47,707 nucleotides of DNA from the NCBI GenBank assembly GCA_003670925.1, contig QWQG01000082.1, positions 1 to 47,707 on the forward strand, given 5' to 3'. The translations under genes and the position numbers were made by a program. The notes below the pieces were generated by a model. That model made no database searches. It was not told the DNA's origin and saw only the letters and a list, made by a program, of their open reading frames with translations. The stretch comes from Planctomycetota bacterium. Lineage in GTDB: Bacteria; Planctomycetota; Planctomycetia; Planctomycetales; Planctomycetaceae. Shown here in pieces: positions 1 through 6,543 of this stretch (the stretch's first letter is position 1; each line of letters starts with the position of its first letter).

Positions 1-201
1 GACCGCAAGCTCGAACAAGCTCGGGAACTCCGAGCCAAAACTCGTGCCGCTAAATCTTCCGGGAAGTCCAAAGATTCCCTCAGCAATCAGGAACCAACAG
101 CGTATCTTAATTCTGTCGTCGCGGAAGACAGGGCTCTGCCGGGATGCCTCCCGAGCGCCGCTACCATGCCGTTGACGGAAGCCTGCGCTGGTCGCATCTG
201 A
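1..201 (+). CDS. Possible 3' end of an upstream gene (partial)
   Basis: Frame 1 is open from the window edge to a TGA at 199-201. The first ~30 residues are rich in Lys, Arg, Ala and Ser (starting DRKLEQARELRAKTRAAKSS), like a basic C-terminal tail. No family is recognisable. The stop codon sits inside a perfect 13-bp hairpin at 181-212, which would fit a gene ending at its terminator. A second frame is open to about 180, so the choice of frame is a judgement. The sequence left of the window would settle it. Confidence 0.35.
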   Translation, partial: DRKLEQARELRAKTRAAKSSGKSKDSLSNQEPTAYLNSVVAEDRALPGCLPSAATMPLTEACAGRI

Positions 202-212
202 CCAGCGCAGGC
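181..212 (+). terminator. Strong hairpin, likely terminator
   Basis: A perfect 13-bp inverted repeat, GCCTGCGCTGGTC at 181-193 and its complement at 200-212, encloses a 6-nt loop. It is followed by a pyrimidine-rich stretch (TCCTTCC) rather than a clean T-run. It probably terminates the upstream + strand transcript, or acts in both directions. A second, smaller hairpin (TTGGGGG-CTGG-CCCCCAA) follows at 264-281. Confidence 0.55.
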
Positions 213-421
213 TCCTTCCAAATCAAATTCCGTTAATGGCCCTATGCGACAAATCCCGGGGGGTTGGGGGCTGGCCCCCAAGCACCGGCCAAACCAACGT
301 CCAATGTTGTCTGTCCTCTTCACTTCTCTGCTATTCGCTTCACCCGTTTACACGACTTACGCTGAACCAATACAGTCCACAACATCGCTCATGCCTTCAA
401 GGTTAACCTCCTGCGGCACAC

Positions 422-1387
422 CTAAGGAAACGCCTTTCGGATGACATCCAGATCGACTTCCAGAGACTGCGGGAATGGCATTTCGGTGAGGAACCATTCC
501 TCAGTAAAGCTGGCCTGTCCGTGAGGCTGAAGGCGTTCACGGGGGCCGATGGGTTCCAATTCAATCATCGCGTTGTCGGGATACCAGATAGAAATGGTGA
601 GTCCTGCGGCCTCGTTATAGACGCGGTCAGGGTAGGTTTTAAAGCGTTTCACAAACAACAGGTTCTGGGGTGACAGATAGGCAATCAGACCGGCGTAACT
701 GTCCATGCCGAGTTTTGGTTTTCGCGGTGTGCCGAGAATCTCAAGGAAACCATCACGCACGCGGATGTTCGGATCTTCCGGGTTCATGTTGATTAGCGAT
801 CCCTCTTCGTACATCACGTAACTCTTCGGAAATCGGCTGGGGGTCGTTAGTGGAATAAGACAGATCCCGCGTCCGACCGCAAACGTGCGACTCCAGTGAC
901 ACCATTCGACAGGCTTTTCGGAAATGTTGTGAATTGTCTGAGTGCAGCTAAGTTGCGTCGTATTTTTGTCGAGCACGAAATCCCGAACTAAGCGGACACC
1001 GGTCGATGGATCGTCGGGACTTGTGAGTCGTGCGTGGCGGTCGGCGATGATCTCTGTCGTCCAAGCTTCGTCCCACAGCACTGGACGTGGCGGAATAATG
1101 AGTTCCGGGCCAATGTCAAAACGCCCAGCGGAAGATTCGGGGCGATCGCCGGGTTTCCACTTTTTCTCGCCATCAGACAGATAAAGGGCGTTGTTGCCGT
1201 TGAGGGCATATTCCAACACGCGACCGCCTACCTCAGGACACAGTACTGCGGTAACATTGCCGTTCGTTAAATGCACGGTCTTTTCATAACCCAGATACGG
1301 CGCGACTCTGACGCCGCTGAATTCAGCGCTGACTGCGGTCGCATGCAGCAAGCTAGCAAGCAGCCATGTCAGAAGTAAACGATGCAT
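422..1387 (-). CDS. Secreted DUF4380 / aldose-epimerase-like protein
   Basis: A 321-residue protein. The start at 1387 is preferred over a longer in-frame extension because it begins a clear signal peptide (MHRLLLTWLLASLLHATAVSA) and has AGGAG about 8 nt upstream. The mature part has features of the DUF4380 / galactose-mutarotase-like beta-sandwich: an early 'LTNGNVTAVLCPEVGGRVLEY' stretch (cut in two here: LTNGNVTAVLCP, EVGGRVLEY), a middle 'CTQTIHNISEKPVEWCHWSRT' type strand, and a C-terminal 'EPIGPRERLQPHGQASFTEEW' type strand. Family members are mostly uncharacterised; carbohydrate recognition or epimerisation is inferred only from the fold. It lies 67 bp downstream of tatD on the same strand and may be co-transcribed. 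Confidence 0.7.
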   Translation of the reverse strand: MHRLLLTWLLASLLHATAVSAEFSGVRVAPYLGYEKTVHLTNGNVTAVLCPEVGGRVLEYALNGNNALYLSDGEKKWKPGDRPESSAGRFDIGPELIIPPRPVLWDEAWTTEIIADRHARLTSPDDPSTGVRLVRDFVLDKNTTQLSCTQTIHNISEKPVEWCHWSRTFAVGRGICLIPLTTPSRFPKSYVMYEEGSLINMNPEDPNIRVRDGFLEILGTPRKPKLGMDSYAGLIAYLSPQNLLFVKRFKTYPDRVYNEAAGLTISIWYPDNAMIELEPIGPRERLQPHGQASFTEEWFLTEMPFPQSLEVDLDVIRKAFP

Positions 1388-1454
1388 AAATTTCTCCTGC
1401 GAAGTCGTTATTTTTTGGACTGTTGATCCCGTAACTTGCGATGTACCGAAAAAC

Positions 1455-2246
1455 TTATGGATGCCGCTCGCCGGGAGTGTGGCCAAGGCCGAACAGTTTT
1501 CGGGCATTGGACGTTGTTTGTTCGTCCATGGCTTCAGGTGTCAGAGTGTGCACGGTGGCGAGACATTCACAGGTGAGTCGGACCCACGCGGGTTCATTGC
1601 GTTTGCCGCGATTCGGATGTGGTGCGAGATACGGAGCGTCGGTTTCGACAAGCAGTCGATCAAGCGGCACAGTCGCGGCGACCGAACGCAGACTTTCGTT
1701 CTTACGAAAGGTGAGCATCCCGGCGAAGGACAAGTACATACCCAGTTGCAGACATTCCGCGGCCATCTGTGCATCGCCGGAAAAAGCGTGCATCACTCCC
1801 CTGAACGGTCCACGTTGCGCTTCTGTTTTCAGCACTTCCAGAACCTCAACGTCAGCTTCGCGACAATGCACGACGAACGGTTTGTTAAGCCGCTTCGACA
1901 ATTCAATGTGCCGAACAAAGTAGTCTTGCTGTTGATTCAGCGGTGTGTGGTCCCAGTATTTATCGAGTCCAGTTTCACCAACGGCGACCACAGAGGGATG
2001 TGCCGCCAGTTCTTCGATTTTTTCCCAGTCCCCGGGATTCGCGGCCTGCACATAGTTGGGATGAATGCCCACGATAGCCCGCACAAACTGATAGCGATTC
2101 GCAAGGACAATGGCTGCTTCGCTCGACTCTAGCGTTGTTCCGACAGTCAGGATGGATTGCACACCAGCAGCCGTCGCGCGCTGCAATACCACGTCAATTT
2201 CTTGGTGAAATGCTTCTGCATCCAGATGGCAGTGAGTATCAATCAT
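1455..2246 (-). CDS. tatD: TatD family metal-dependent hydrolase (DNase)
   Basis: A 263-residue TIM-barrel amidohydrolase of the TatD/YcfH family, normally ~260 residues. Visible metal-site motifs are the HxH pair in MIDTHCHLD (His5, His7), Glu91 in VGETGLD, His127 in VVHCREAD, His153 in MHAFSG and Asp203 in ETDAPYLAP. Family members are cytoplasmic Mg/Zn-dependent 3'-5' exonucleases linked to DNA repair and quality control. The ATG at 2246 lies one base after the stop of the upstream YdjY-domain gene (TGAGATG), so translation is probably coupled. Longer in-frame starts exist inside that gene, but homologues begin at MIDTH. Confidence 0.93.
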   Translation of the reverse strand: MIDTHCHLDAEAFHQEIDVVLQRATAAGVQSILTVGTTLESSEAAIVLANRYQFVRAIVGIHPNYVQAANPGDWEKIEELAAHPSVVAVGETGLDKYWDHTPLNQQQDYFVRHIELSKRLNKPFVVHCREADVEVLEVLKTEAQRGPFRGVMHAFSGDAQMAAECLQLGMYLSFAGMLTFRKNESLRSVAATVPLDRLLVETDAPYLAPHPNRGKRNEPAWVRLTCECLATVHTLTPEAMDEQTTSNARKLFGLGHTPGERHP

Positions 2247-2247
2247 C

Positions 2248-3297
2248 TCAAGGAACTTTCGGAGGCTTTTCTGTTGGTGTTTTGGAACCTTCTTTGTGTT
2301 TTGGATTTGCGGTCTGATTTCCCGCATCCTTACGCGGAGTCAGCACGAGCAGCACCGTTGTGCCGACCTGCGGAATCTTTTCCGTCCAAGCCTCATACGT
2401 CTGGCCGCCATCACTGGCAGAGCTCTCTTCACGAACATCCAATAACGCATCCGGGAAGTTGGACGTACAGATCAAATGCCCACCTTCGGCTTGGTAAAAT
2501 TCTTCGCCAGTCGTATCGTCTTTGTACAGACTGCTGCCAGCAAAGACAAAGGACGCCTGCATGGGACGTGACTTACCTTCCTCGAAAAATTTCTCAATTG
2601 CTTTCTGGTATTCGTCCTTCTTCCATTTAGAAAGCAAATCGGTATGTTCTTCTTCAGTCATCGGGCCGTACCACAGAATCTCGTTATTGAACTTGTCCCA
2701 ACGAAGATTCTTATACGGCAGTTGTAATCCCGGCGGTGGCCCTGACAACGGCGCAGCATAGTAGCGATGCACGTTGTGTCGAATCCAGTTGCAAGCATCC
2801 GTACGTTGCATTATGCCCTTCTCGTCCAGCCACACCAATTCGAGGGCAATTTCCGGCCCGGAAGGCGCAACGAACTCTGGCGAAAACGCGGCCGGCTTCC
2901 CAGGCTCCAGCCCCAGCGCTAACAGAGCGGAGTGAATGACGAAGGCCTTGGAGCGAATACGCAGAATTGTTTCATGTTCGCGATTTCCTTCGGGTACCAG
3001 AAACATTTCCAAAATACAGTTCCGACAGGCGACTTCCGTCCGCAGCACAACACGCTTGCCCTTTAAGTCGATTAGCACGGTGCCATCGACATTCAGGGGC
3101 GTCGCGCCAGCAATTTCGCTGTTGAGTTCCAGCGGCAGCGCTGCGAGCGGCTTGAGACCAGATTGCGAATCGCTTTCAGGCTTTGGCAATTCTTGCGACA
3201 CGGCGGACGTGGTTTGAGACATTCCTGATGCGGCAAACAAAGTCGATGCCACGATGGCCATGATTCTCAACGTCGCAGCGATCCTTTGCTGTCGCAT
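2248..3297 (-). CDS. Secreted YdjY-domain protein
   Basis: A 349-residue protein with an N-terminal signal peptide (hydrophobic residues ~8-26, MAIVASTLFAASGMSQ). Residues ~75-140 resemble the YdjY domain: CRNCILEMFLVPEGNREHE followed by 'RSKAFVIHSALLALGLEPGKPA'. A middle segment is rich in charged residues, and the Lys/Pro-rich tail ends KTPTEKPPKVP. YdjY of E. coli is an uncharacterised protein encoded with redox-type partners; in planctomycetes the domain is common in exported proteins. GGAG precedes the ATG. It is translationally coupled to tatD, but no functional link is known. Confidence 0.7.
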   Translation of the reverse strand: MRQQRIAATLRIMAIVASTLFAASGMSQTTSAVSQELPKPESDSQSGLKPLAALPLELNSEIAGATPLNVDGTVLIDLKGKRVVLRTEVACRNCILEMFLVPEGNREHETILRIRSKAFVIHSALLALGLEPGKPAAFSPEFVAPSGPEIALELVWLDEKGIMQRTDACNWIRHNVHRYYAAPLSGPPPGLQLPYKNLRWDKFNNEILWYGPMTEEEHTDLLSKWKKDEYQKAIEKFFEEGKSRPMQASFVFAGSSLYKDDTTGEEFYQAEGGHLICTSNFPDALLDVREESSASDGGQTYEAWTEKIPQVGTTVLLVLTPRKDAGNQTANPKHKEGSKTPTEKPPKVP

Positions 3298-3427
3298 TTC
3301 AGACTCCAGATTGAGGGGCGAGGGGAAGACACTTCAACCTTCAATTGCCGTGGTATTCTACCGTTTGCGCATCGGGAATCGAGCGGATCGAACTTGAAAG
3401 ATGCAGAGCCAAGTCCGAAAACGCAAA

Positions 3428-3461
3428 ATGGCCTGCGGAAGTTTACACCTCCGCAGGCCAT
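3428..3461 (-). terminator. Rho-independent terminator of csrA
   Basis: A perfect 12-bp inverted repeat, ATGGCCTGCGGA at 3428-3439 and its complement at 3450-3461, has a 10-nt loop. Read on the minus strand the stem is followed by TTTTGCGTTTTC. It starts about 34 bp past the csrA stop, so csrA appears to be monocistronic. Confidence 0.8.
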
Positions 3462-3494
3462 GCTGCGTTGTTTTCAGTAAATTATTCCGCCACT

Positions 3495-3683
3495 TCAGTT
3501 TGGCTGGGCTGCTTTTTCTGCGTCGCGGCGAATCGCATCGTAGATCTCCTGACGATGAACCGCCACATCTCGTGGGGCATCAATTCCAATGCGAACCTTA
3601 TCACCCCTTACCTCAACGATCGTGATGCGAATATTGTCACCAATGATGATCGTTTCGTCGCTCTGCCGTGAAAGTACAAGCAT
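3495..3683 (-). CDS. csrA: Carbon storage regulator CsrA
   Basis: A 62-residue CsrA/RsmA homologue of normal length. CsrA is a homodimeric RNA-binding protein that recognises GGA motifs in mRNA leaders and controls translation and stability, typically of motility, attachment and carbon-storage genes. Conserved positions are visible: Leu4 and Arg6 (MLVLSR) in the first strand, and Val42 and Arg44 (VAVHRQEIY) at the RNA-binding face. The C-terminal helix is followed by a short Ala/Asp-rich tail. It has its own strong Shine-Dalgarno and its own terminator. No flagellar genes lie nearby in the window. Confidence 0.96.
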   Translation of the reverse strand: MLVLSRQSDETIIIGDNIRITIVEVRGDKVRIGIDAPRDVAVHRQEIYDAIRRDAEKAAQPN

Positions 3684-3700
3684 AAAATCCTCCTTAGGAG
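3684..3700 (-). promoter_or_regulatory. Palindromic Shine-Dalgarno leader of csrA
   Basis: The csrA ribosome-binding site reads AAGGAGGA, 5 nt before the ATG. It lies in the palindrome CTCCTAAGGAG (3690-3700 on the minus strand), so CTCC could pair with the GGAG of the Shine-Dalgarno around a TAA loop. It also contains two overlapping GGA triplets, the core of CsrA sites. This would suit autoregulation, as known for csrA in E. coli, but no test can be done from sequence alone. Confidence 0.45.
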
Positions 3701-4127
3701 CATGAATCGACTTCGCAGACTCAGAAATTCAAAAGATTGAACAGTGCTTGCACAGACCGGGATTTCGAATCGAACGCTAGCGTTGCCACCTGATGCGCAT
3801 TCCTCACATCTAGGCGCAATCGGACCTGCAATTCGCGATTCTAGGATTGCGCCATGAACTGAACTGACCCTAAATATGCCTTACAAACCGGCTCATTGAT
3901 GGACCAATCGTTACGATTCGCTCTAGAAACAAGTTTTTGAGTCAAACTGGACGGAGCTGCAGAATCCAACTCATCCGACAATCGCTGACGTATGTTGGAT
4001 CTAGATATTTGGGGAAATGTCGAATTACCATCCCGGTCTCTTCCCTAATATTGCGGATCGGCGGTGTTGCGTGGTAACGTCTCCGGGAACCACTGATTGA
4101 CATCTTTTGATCCTGTGAGCGTGCTGC
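3701..4127. other. Divergent intergenic region csrA / ExbB-type gene
   Basis: About 430 bp between two divergent genes. It must hold both promoters, but I see no convincing -35/-10 pair. A TTGACA near 4096 lacks a -10 at the right spacing. No RNA gene or repeat is visible. One minus-strand open frame (3942-4148) has no coding character. Confidence 0.4.
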
Positions 4128-4817
4128 ATGTCCTTCCACATTCCACAATCAGGCAACGTTGGCGAATGGCTTCAGTTTTTCTCCAGTTTGTCGACCCCCG
4201 TGATTGCCATCGTTGCAATCCTACACCTGTTTTATTTTTGGTTTCTCCGCAACTGGTGTGCGCGTGACCTGCGGGTAATCGCAGAGACTCTGGATGACTA
4301 TACGCGTGGACTCAAGCACCGCAGTGTCCTAGAACGCGGCGTGGCCCTGACCACTCAGGTCGATGCCTTTGTACAGGATGTCAACGACGTGCTCTCGGAC
4401 AGTAGTCGCAGTGAAGATCGATCCGAATGCCTGCAGCGAATGCAGATTCTGGATGAAAAACGCCGCTATTTAGAATCTCTGTCCTTTGAAACCGCCACTC
4501 ACGTCGCTCGAACCATGATCGAAGCGTATCCCCTGAGCGGCGTGCTTGGAACGGTACTGGCAATCGGGTCGGCGTTGCAGACTGACGCATCCGGACAATC
4601 AGCTTCCACGGTGAATGTGGTGATGGAACGCTTCGGTGATTCTATCTGGTCAACATTCGCAGGTTTATTTGCTGCGATCGTCCTGATGTTTATCAACAGT
4701 ATTTTGGAAGTCCGTTTTAATCGACTGACCGACAGTCGTAGGCATGTGCGAGAGATGGTCGCCCGTGCTAAACGCGAACTTGGTCTGGCAGCTCAGCGGT
4801 CGGAGGGATCGTCCTGA
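4128..4817 (+). CDS. MotA/TolQ/ExbB-type proton channel protein
   Basis: A 229-residue inner-membrane protein with helices at about 22-41, 135-152 and 168-192, the three-helix layout of TolQ/ExbB. Family signatures are recognisable though diverged: 'YPLSGVLGTVLAIGSAL' matches the GLLGTV-type helix, and 'FGDSIWSTFAGLFAAIVLMF' matches the conserved third helix with Thr/Ala-Gly. A charged cytoplasmic segment (42-130) lies between helices 1 and 2. Such proteins form pentamers round a dimeric ExbD/TolR-type partner and use proton flow for mechanical work. The stop overlaps the next start (TGATG), so the two are translated together. No TonB, TolA or OmpA-type partner is encoded nearby. Confidence 0.8.
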   Translation: MSFHIPQSGNVGEWLQFFSSLSTPVIAIVAILHLFYFWFLRNWCARDLRVIAETLDDYTRGLKHRSVLERGVALTTQVDAFVQDVNDVLSDSSRSEDRSECLQRMQILDEKRRYLESLSFETATHVARTMIEAYPLSGVLGTVLAIGSALQTDASGQSASTVNVVMERFGDSIWSTFAGLFAAIVLMFINSILEVRFNRLTDSRRHVREMVARAKRELGLAAQRSEGSS

Positions 4818-5635
4818 TGTTGCCAAATCGTCGTCTCGCCCTGCAACTCACACCGCTTTTAGATTTACTACTCATCGTGATGTTCTCACAGTATATTGAG
4901 AATCGTGATCGTTCCGTTGCCGCGCAAGAGAGGCTCGTAACCCAAGAAAAACTGTGGGACACGCGGCTCGCTGGAGCAGAGGCCGCGATCGAACAACGCA
5001 GGCTGGAACTGGAAAAAAATGTCGCCGAACAGAAAGCTTTGTTAGCGGAACTGAACAAGACTTACGATGACAAATACAAAAGTATTATTAATCAACATCA
5101 TCAGATTGGTTCAATTCTCGCGGAATCACTCAACCTTCCCGCCAACGTTATAGCCGAAGTCCTTAAATTGCAGACAACAGGCTCGTCCGACGATGCTGGG
5201 CGACTCCAAGATGCCGCGGAACGACTGCAAAACCTTATGCAAGCCCGCGGTGCAGAAGTTTTTCGCTTCATGCTGCAAGTTGATGAAATGCAGAAACATG
5301 TAACCATCTGGGAAATCCACGTTCAGGAAAACGGTCAGGCATTGATCACCGACAGCCAACAGTCGTTTGTGACCGATTTTTCCAGTGACGCGGACCTCGC
5401 AACGCGACTCTTTGAATCCAGTAAATCGTTTACTGAGCCGAAAACACTGATCGTGGTCCTGCTAACGTGGAGCGACGCCCAAGCTGTCGCTCGCCGCCGG
5501 GCTGCTGATGCGATGCCATTGCTAATGGAACAACTTCGCAGAGACGCTAGCGGCACACGTTGGTATGATTTTTCAATCATTGGTTATCGCGCTCAAGGTT
5601 CACTGTTTAACTCAGCGAAACCAACAACGCCTTAA
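4817..5635 (+). CDS. ExbD-like stator protein with coiled coil
   Basis: A 272-residue protein starting with one transmembrane helix, 'LALQLTPLLDLLLIVMFSQYI' (cut: LALQLTPLLDLL, LIVMFSQYI). It resembles the ExbD/TolR N-terminus (TPLxD...), and Asp16 takes the place of the proton-carrying Asp. Residues ~33-90 are heptad-like and Glu/Gln/Lys rich, a predicted coiled coil. The rest (~95-272) is a periplasmic domain ending in SIIGYRAQGSLFNS, and I do not recognise an OmpA peptidoglycan-binding motif. Overlap with the upstream channel gene by one base supports a stoichiometric complex. It is longer than classical ExbD (~140 residues), so the force-transmitting part differs. Confidence 0.7.
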   Translation: MLPNRRLALQLTPLLDLLLIVMFSQYIENRDRSVAAQERLVTQEKLWDTRLAGAEAAIEQRRLELEKNVAEQKALLAELNKTYDDKYKSIINQHHQIGSILAESLNLPANVIAEVLKLQTTGSSDDAGRLQDAAERLQNLMQARGAEVFRFMLQVDEMQKHVTIWEIHVQENGQALITDSQQSFVTDFSSDADLATRLFESSKSFTEPKTLIVVLLTWSDAQAVARRRAADAMPLLMEQLRRDASGTRWYDFSIIGYRAQGSLFNSAKPTTP

Positions 5636-5671
5636 ACCCTTGTCCTGATAAGACAATCTTTTGCGGGGTCA

Positions 5672-6235
5672 ATGATGTCTAAACAAAATCAAAACATGCC
5701 ACTGCCAGTACGACTTGTGCGTGGAACATCACGCGCTGGAATCGGAGGCGGTGCGCTGCTGATCGGCCTCGCACTGTTCTTGTTGTTTCGCGGCTTCGGT
5801 CCAGGTGGTACGGGTTCAAGCGGTTCCGGTACCGGAGAGGACTCGAAGTCACCCAGCACTGCCAAGGCATCAGTGTCCGGGGACGAAACAAGCGAGACCA
5901 ATGACTCGAGCTTGGCCGCTCCTGACCCAATCATCGGCGGCCTTACAGAAGATGAACGCAAAGCGCTCTCCGGCAACATTCTCACCGTGCTGATTGATGA
6001 TTACCAGTACCTGATCGAATTGCCAGGCACTCCCGTCACTATCCTTCGCCCTGCTGAACTTTCGCGTATCGTCAAATTAGCGTCGCTGGCCAAAGGTGAC
6101 TCAAACGGGATCAAAGTCCGCGTCCTCATCCGCGAGAGCGCTCGGGCATCTGCCGAAAAACAACTTCAAGCCGACCTCGAACACAGCGGCATTCACCGCG
6201 ATGCGATCATGATCACCAGTGAGTTTGTGCCTTAG
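5672..6235 (+). CDS. Single-pass protein with ExbD/TolR-like C-terminal domain
   Basis: A 187-residue protein with a cytoplasmic N-terminus, a helix at ~23-42 (GIGGGALLIGLALFLLF), a Gly/Ser/Thr/Glu linker (~45-85) and a folded C-terminal domain (~95-187). That domain contains 'LTVLIDDYQYLIE' and 'VRVLIRESARASAEKQLQADLEHSGI', which resembles the beta-alpha-beta of ExbD/TolR periplasmic domains (...residue-pair strand, then a helix ending in a 'Gi' turn). Unlike ExbD its helix has no Asp. It lies 36 bp after the ExbD-like gene and probably is the third subunit of the same complex. ATGs at 5672 and 5675 are both possible. The assignment to the ExbD fold is inference. Confidence 0.6.
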   Translation: MMSKQNQNMPLPVRLVRGTSRAGIGGGALLIGLALFLLFRGFGPGGTGSSGSGTGEDSKSPSTAKASVSGDETSETNDSSLAAPDPIIGGLTEDERKALSGNILTVLIDDYQYLIELPGTPVTILRPAELSRIVKLASLAKGDSNGIKVRVLIRESARASAEKQLQADLEHSGIHRDAIMITSEFVP

Positions 6236-6361
6236 GGCAACCGGTATCTCGTTTTTGTACCGGCCAGCTGACGCAGGCCGCTCGCCAATTCGCGTACGCA
6301 TGACCGCGAGGGGTATATACCGCGCGAAGTTGAGGATGGCACATTCGTCTAACCGCTGGGG

Positions 6362-6378
6362 CAACGCCCCTCGCGTTG
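6362..6378 (+). terminator. Candidate terminator of the ExbB/ExbD-like operon
   Basis: CAACGC-CCCTC-GCGTTG is a perfect 6-bp GC-rich stem with a 5-nt loop, followed by TATTTC. It lies about 125 bp past the last stop of the three-gene module and just before the heptamer repeat. Confidence 0.4.
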
Positions 6379-6383
6379 TATTT

Positions 6384-6450
6384 CAAATCTCAAATCTCAA
6401 ATCTCAAATCTCAAATACGAAATACGAAATACGAAATACGAAATTTCAAA
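6384..6450. repeat. Two-block heptanucleotide tandem repeat
   Basis: Four copies of CAAATCT (6384-6411) pass directly into four copies of AAATACG (6413-6440) and end in AAATTTCAAAT. Both blocks have period 7 and share the AAAT core. The array is AT-rich in an otherwise ~53% GC neighbourhood. It lies between two convergent transcription units, and period 7 argues against coding use. It is not a CRISPR: there are no spacers. Confidence 0.9.
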
Positions 6451-6471
6451 TAAAACAATCGCGGCCCGGTG

Positions 6472-6508
6472 GGCACGCGGTTAAACGTGCCAACGCCAAC
6501 CGCGTGCC
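6472..6508 (-). terminator. Terminator of the TlpA-type gene
   Basis: GGCACGCGGTT at 6472-6482 and AACCGCGTGCC at 6498-6508 form a perfect 11-bp stem with a 15-nt loop. On the minus strand the downstream sequence is T-rich (GATTGTTTTATTT). It starts 36 bp past the stop of the lipoprotein gene. Confidence 0.6.
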
Positions 6509-6543
6509 GGGTCGCAACATCTCTTTCGACTTTGACAGCCCCC

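Noticed and set aside
244-444. 66-codon + strand frame with a signal-like stretch (MLSVLFTSLLFASPVY)
   Set aside because: No ribosome-binding site, begins in a GC-rich hairpin region, and ends in the convergent DUF4380 gene; hydrophobicity alone is not enough.
4128-6235. Zorya-type anti-phage system
   Set aside because: Zorya also uses MotA/MotB-like proteins, but there is no OmpA domain, no long ZorA tail, and no ZorC/D/E helicase or nuclease gene nearby.
6384-6450. CRISPR array
   Set aside because: Units of 7 bp without spacers; no cas genes anywhere in the window.
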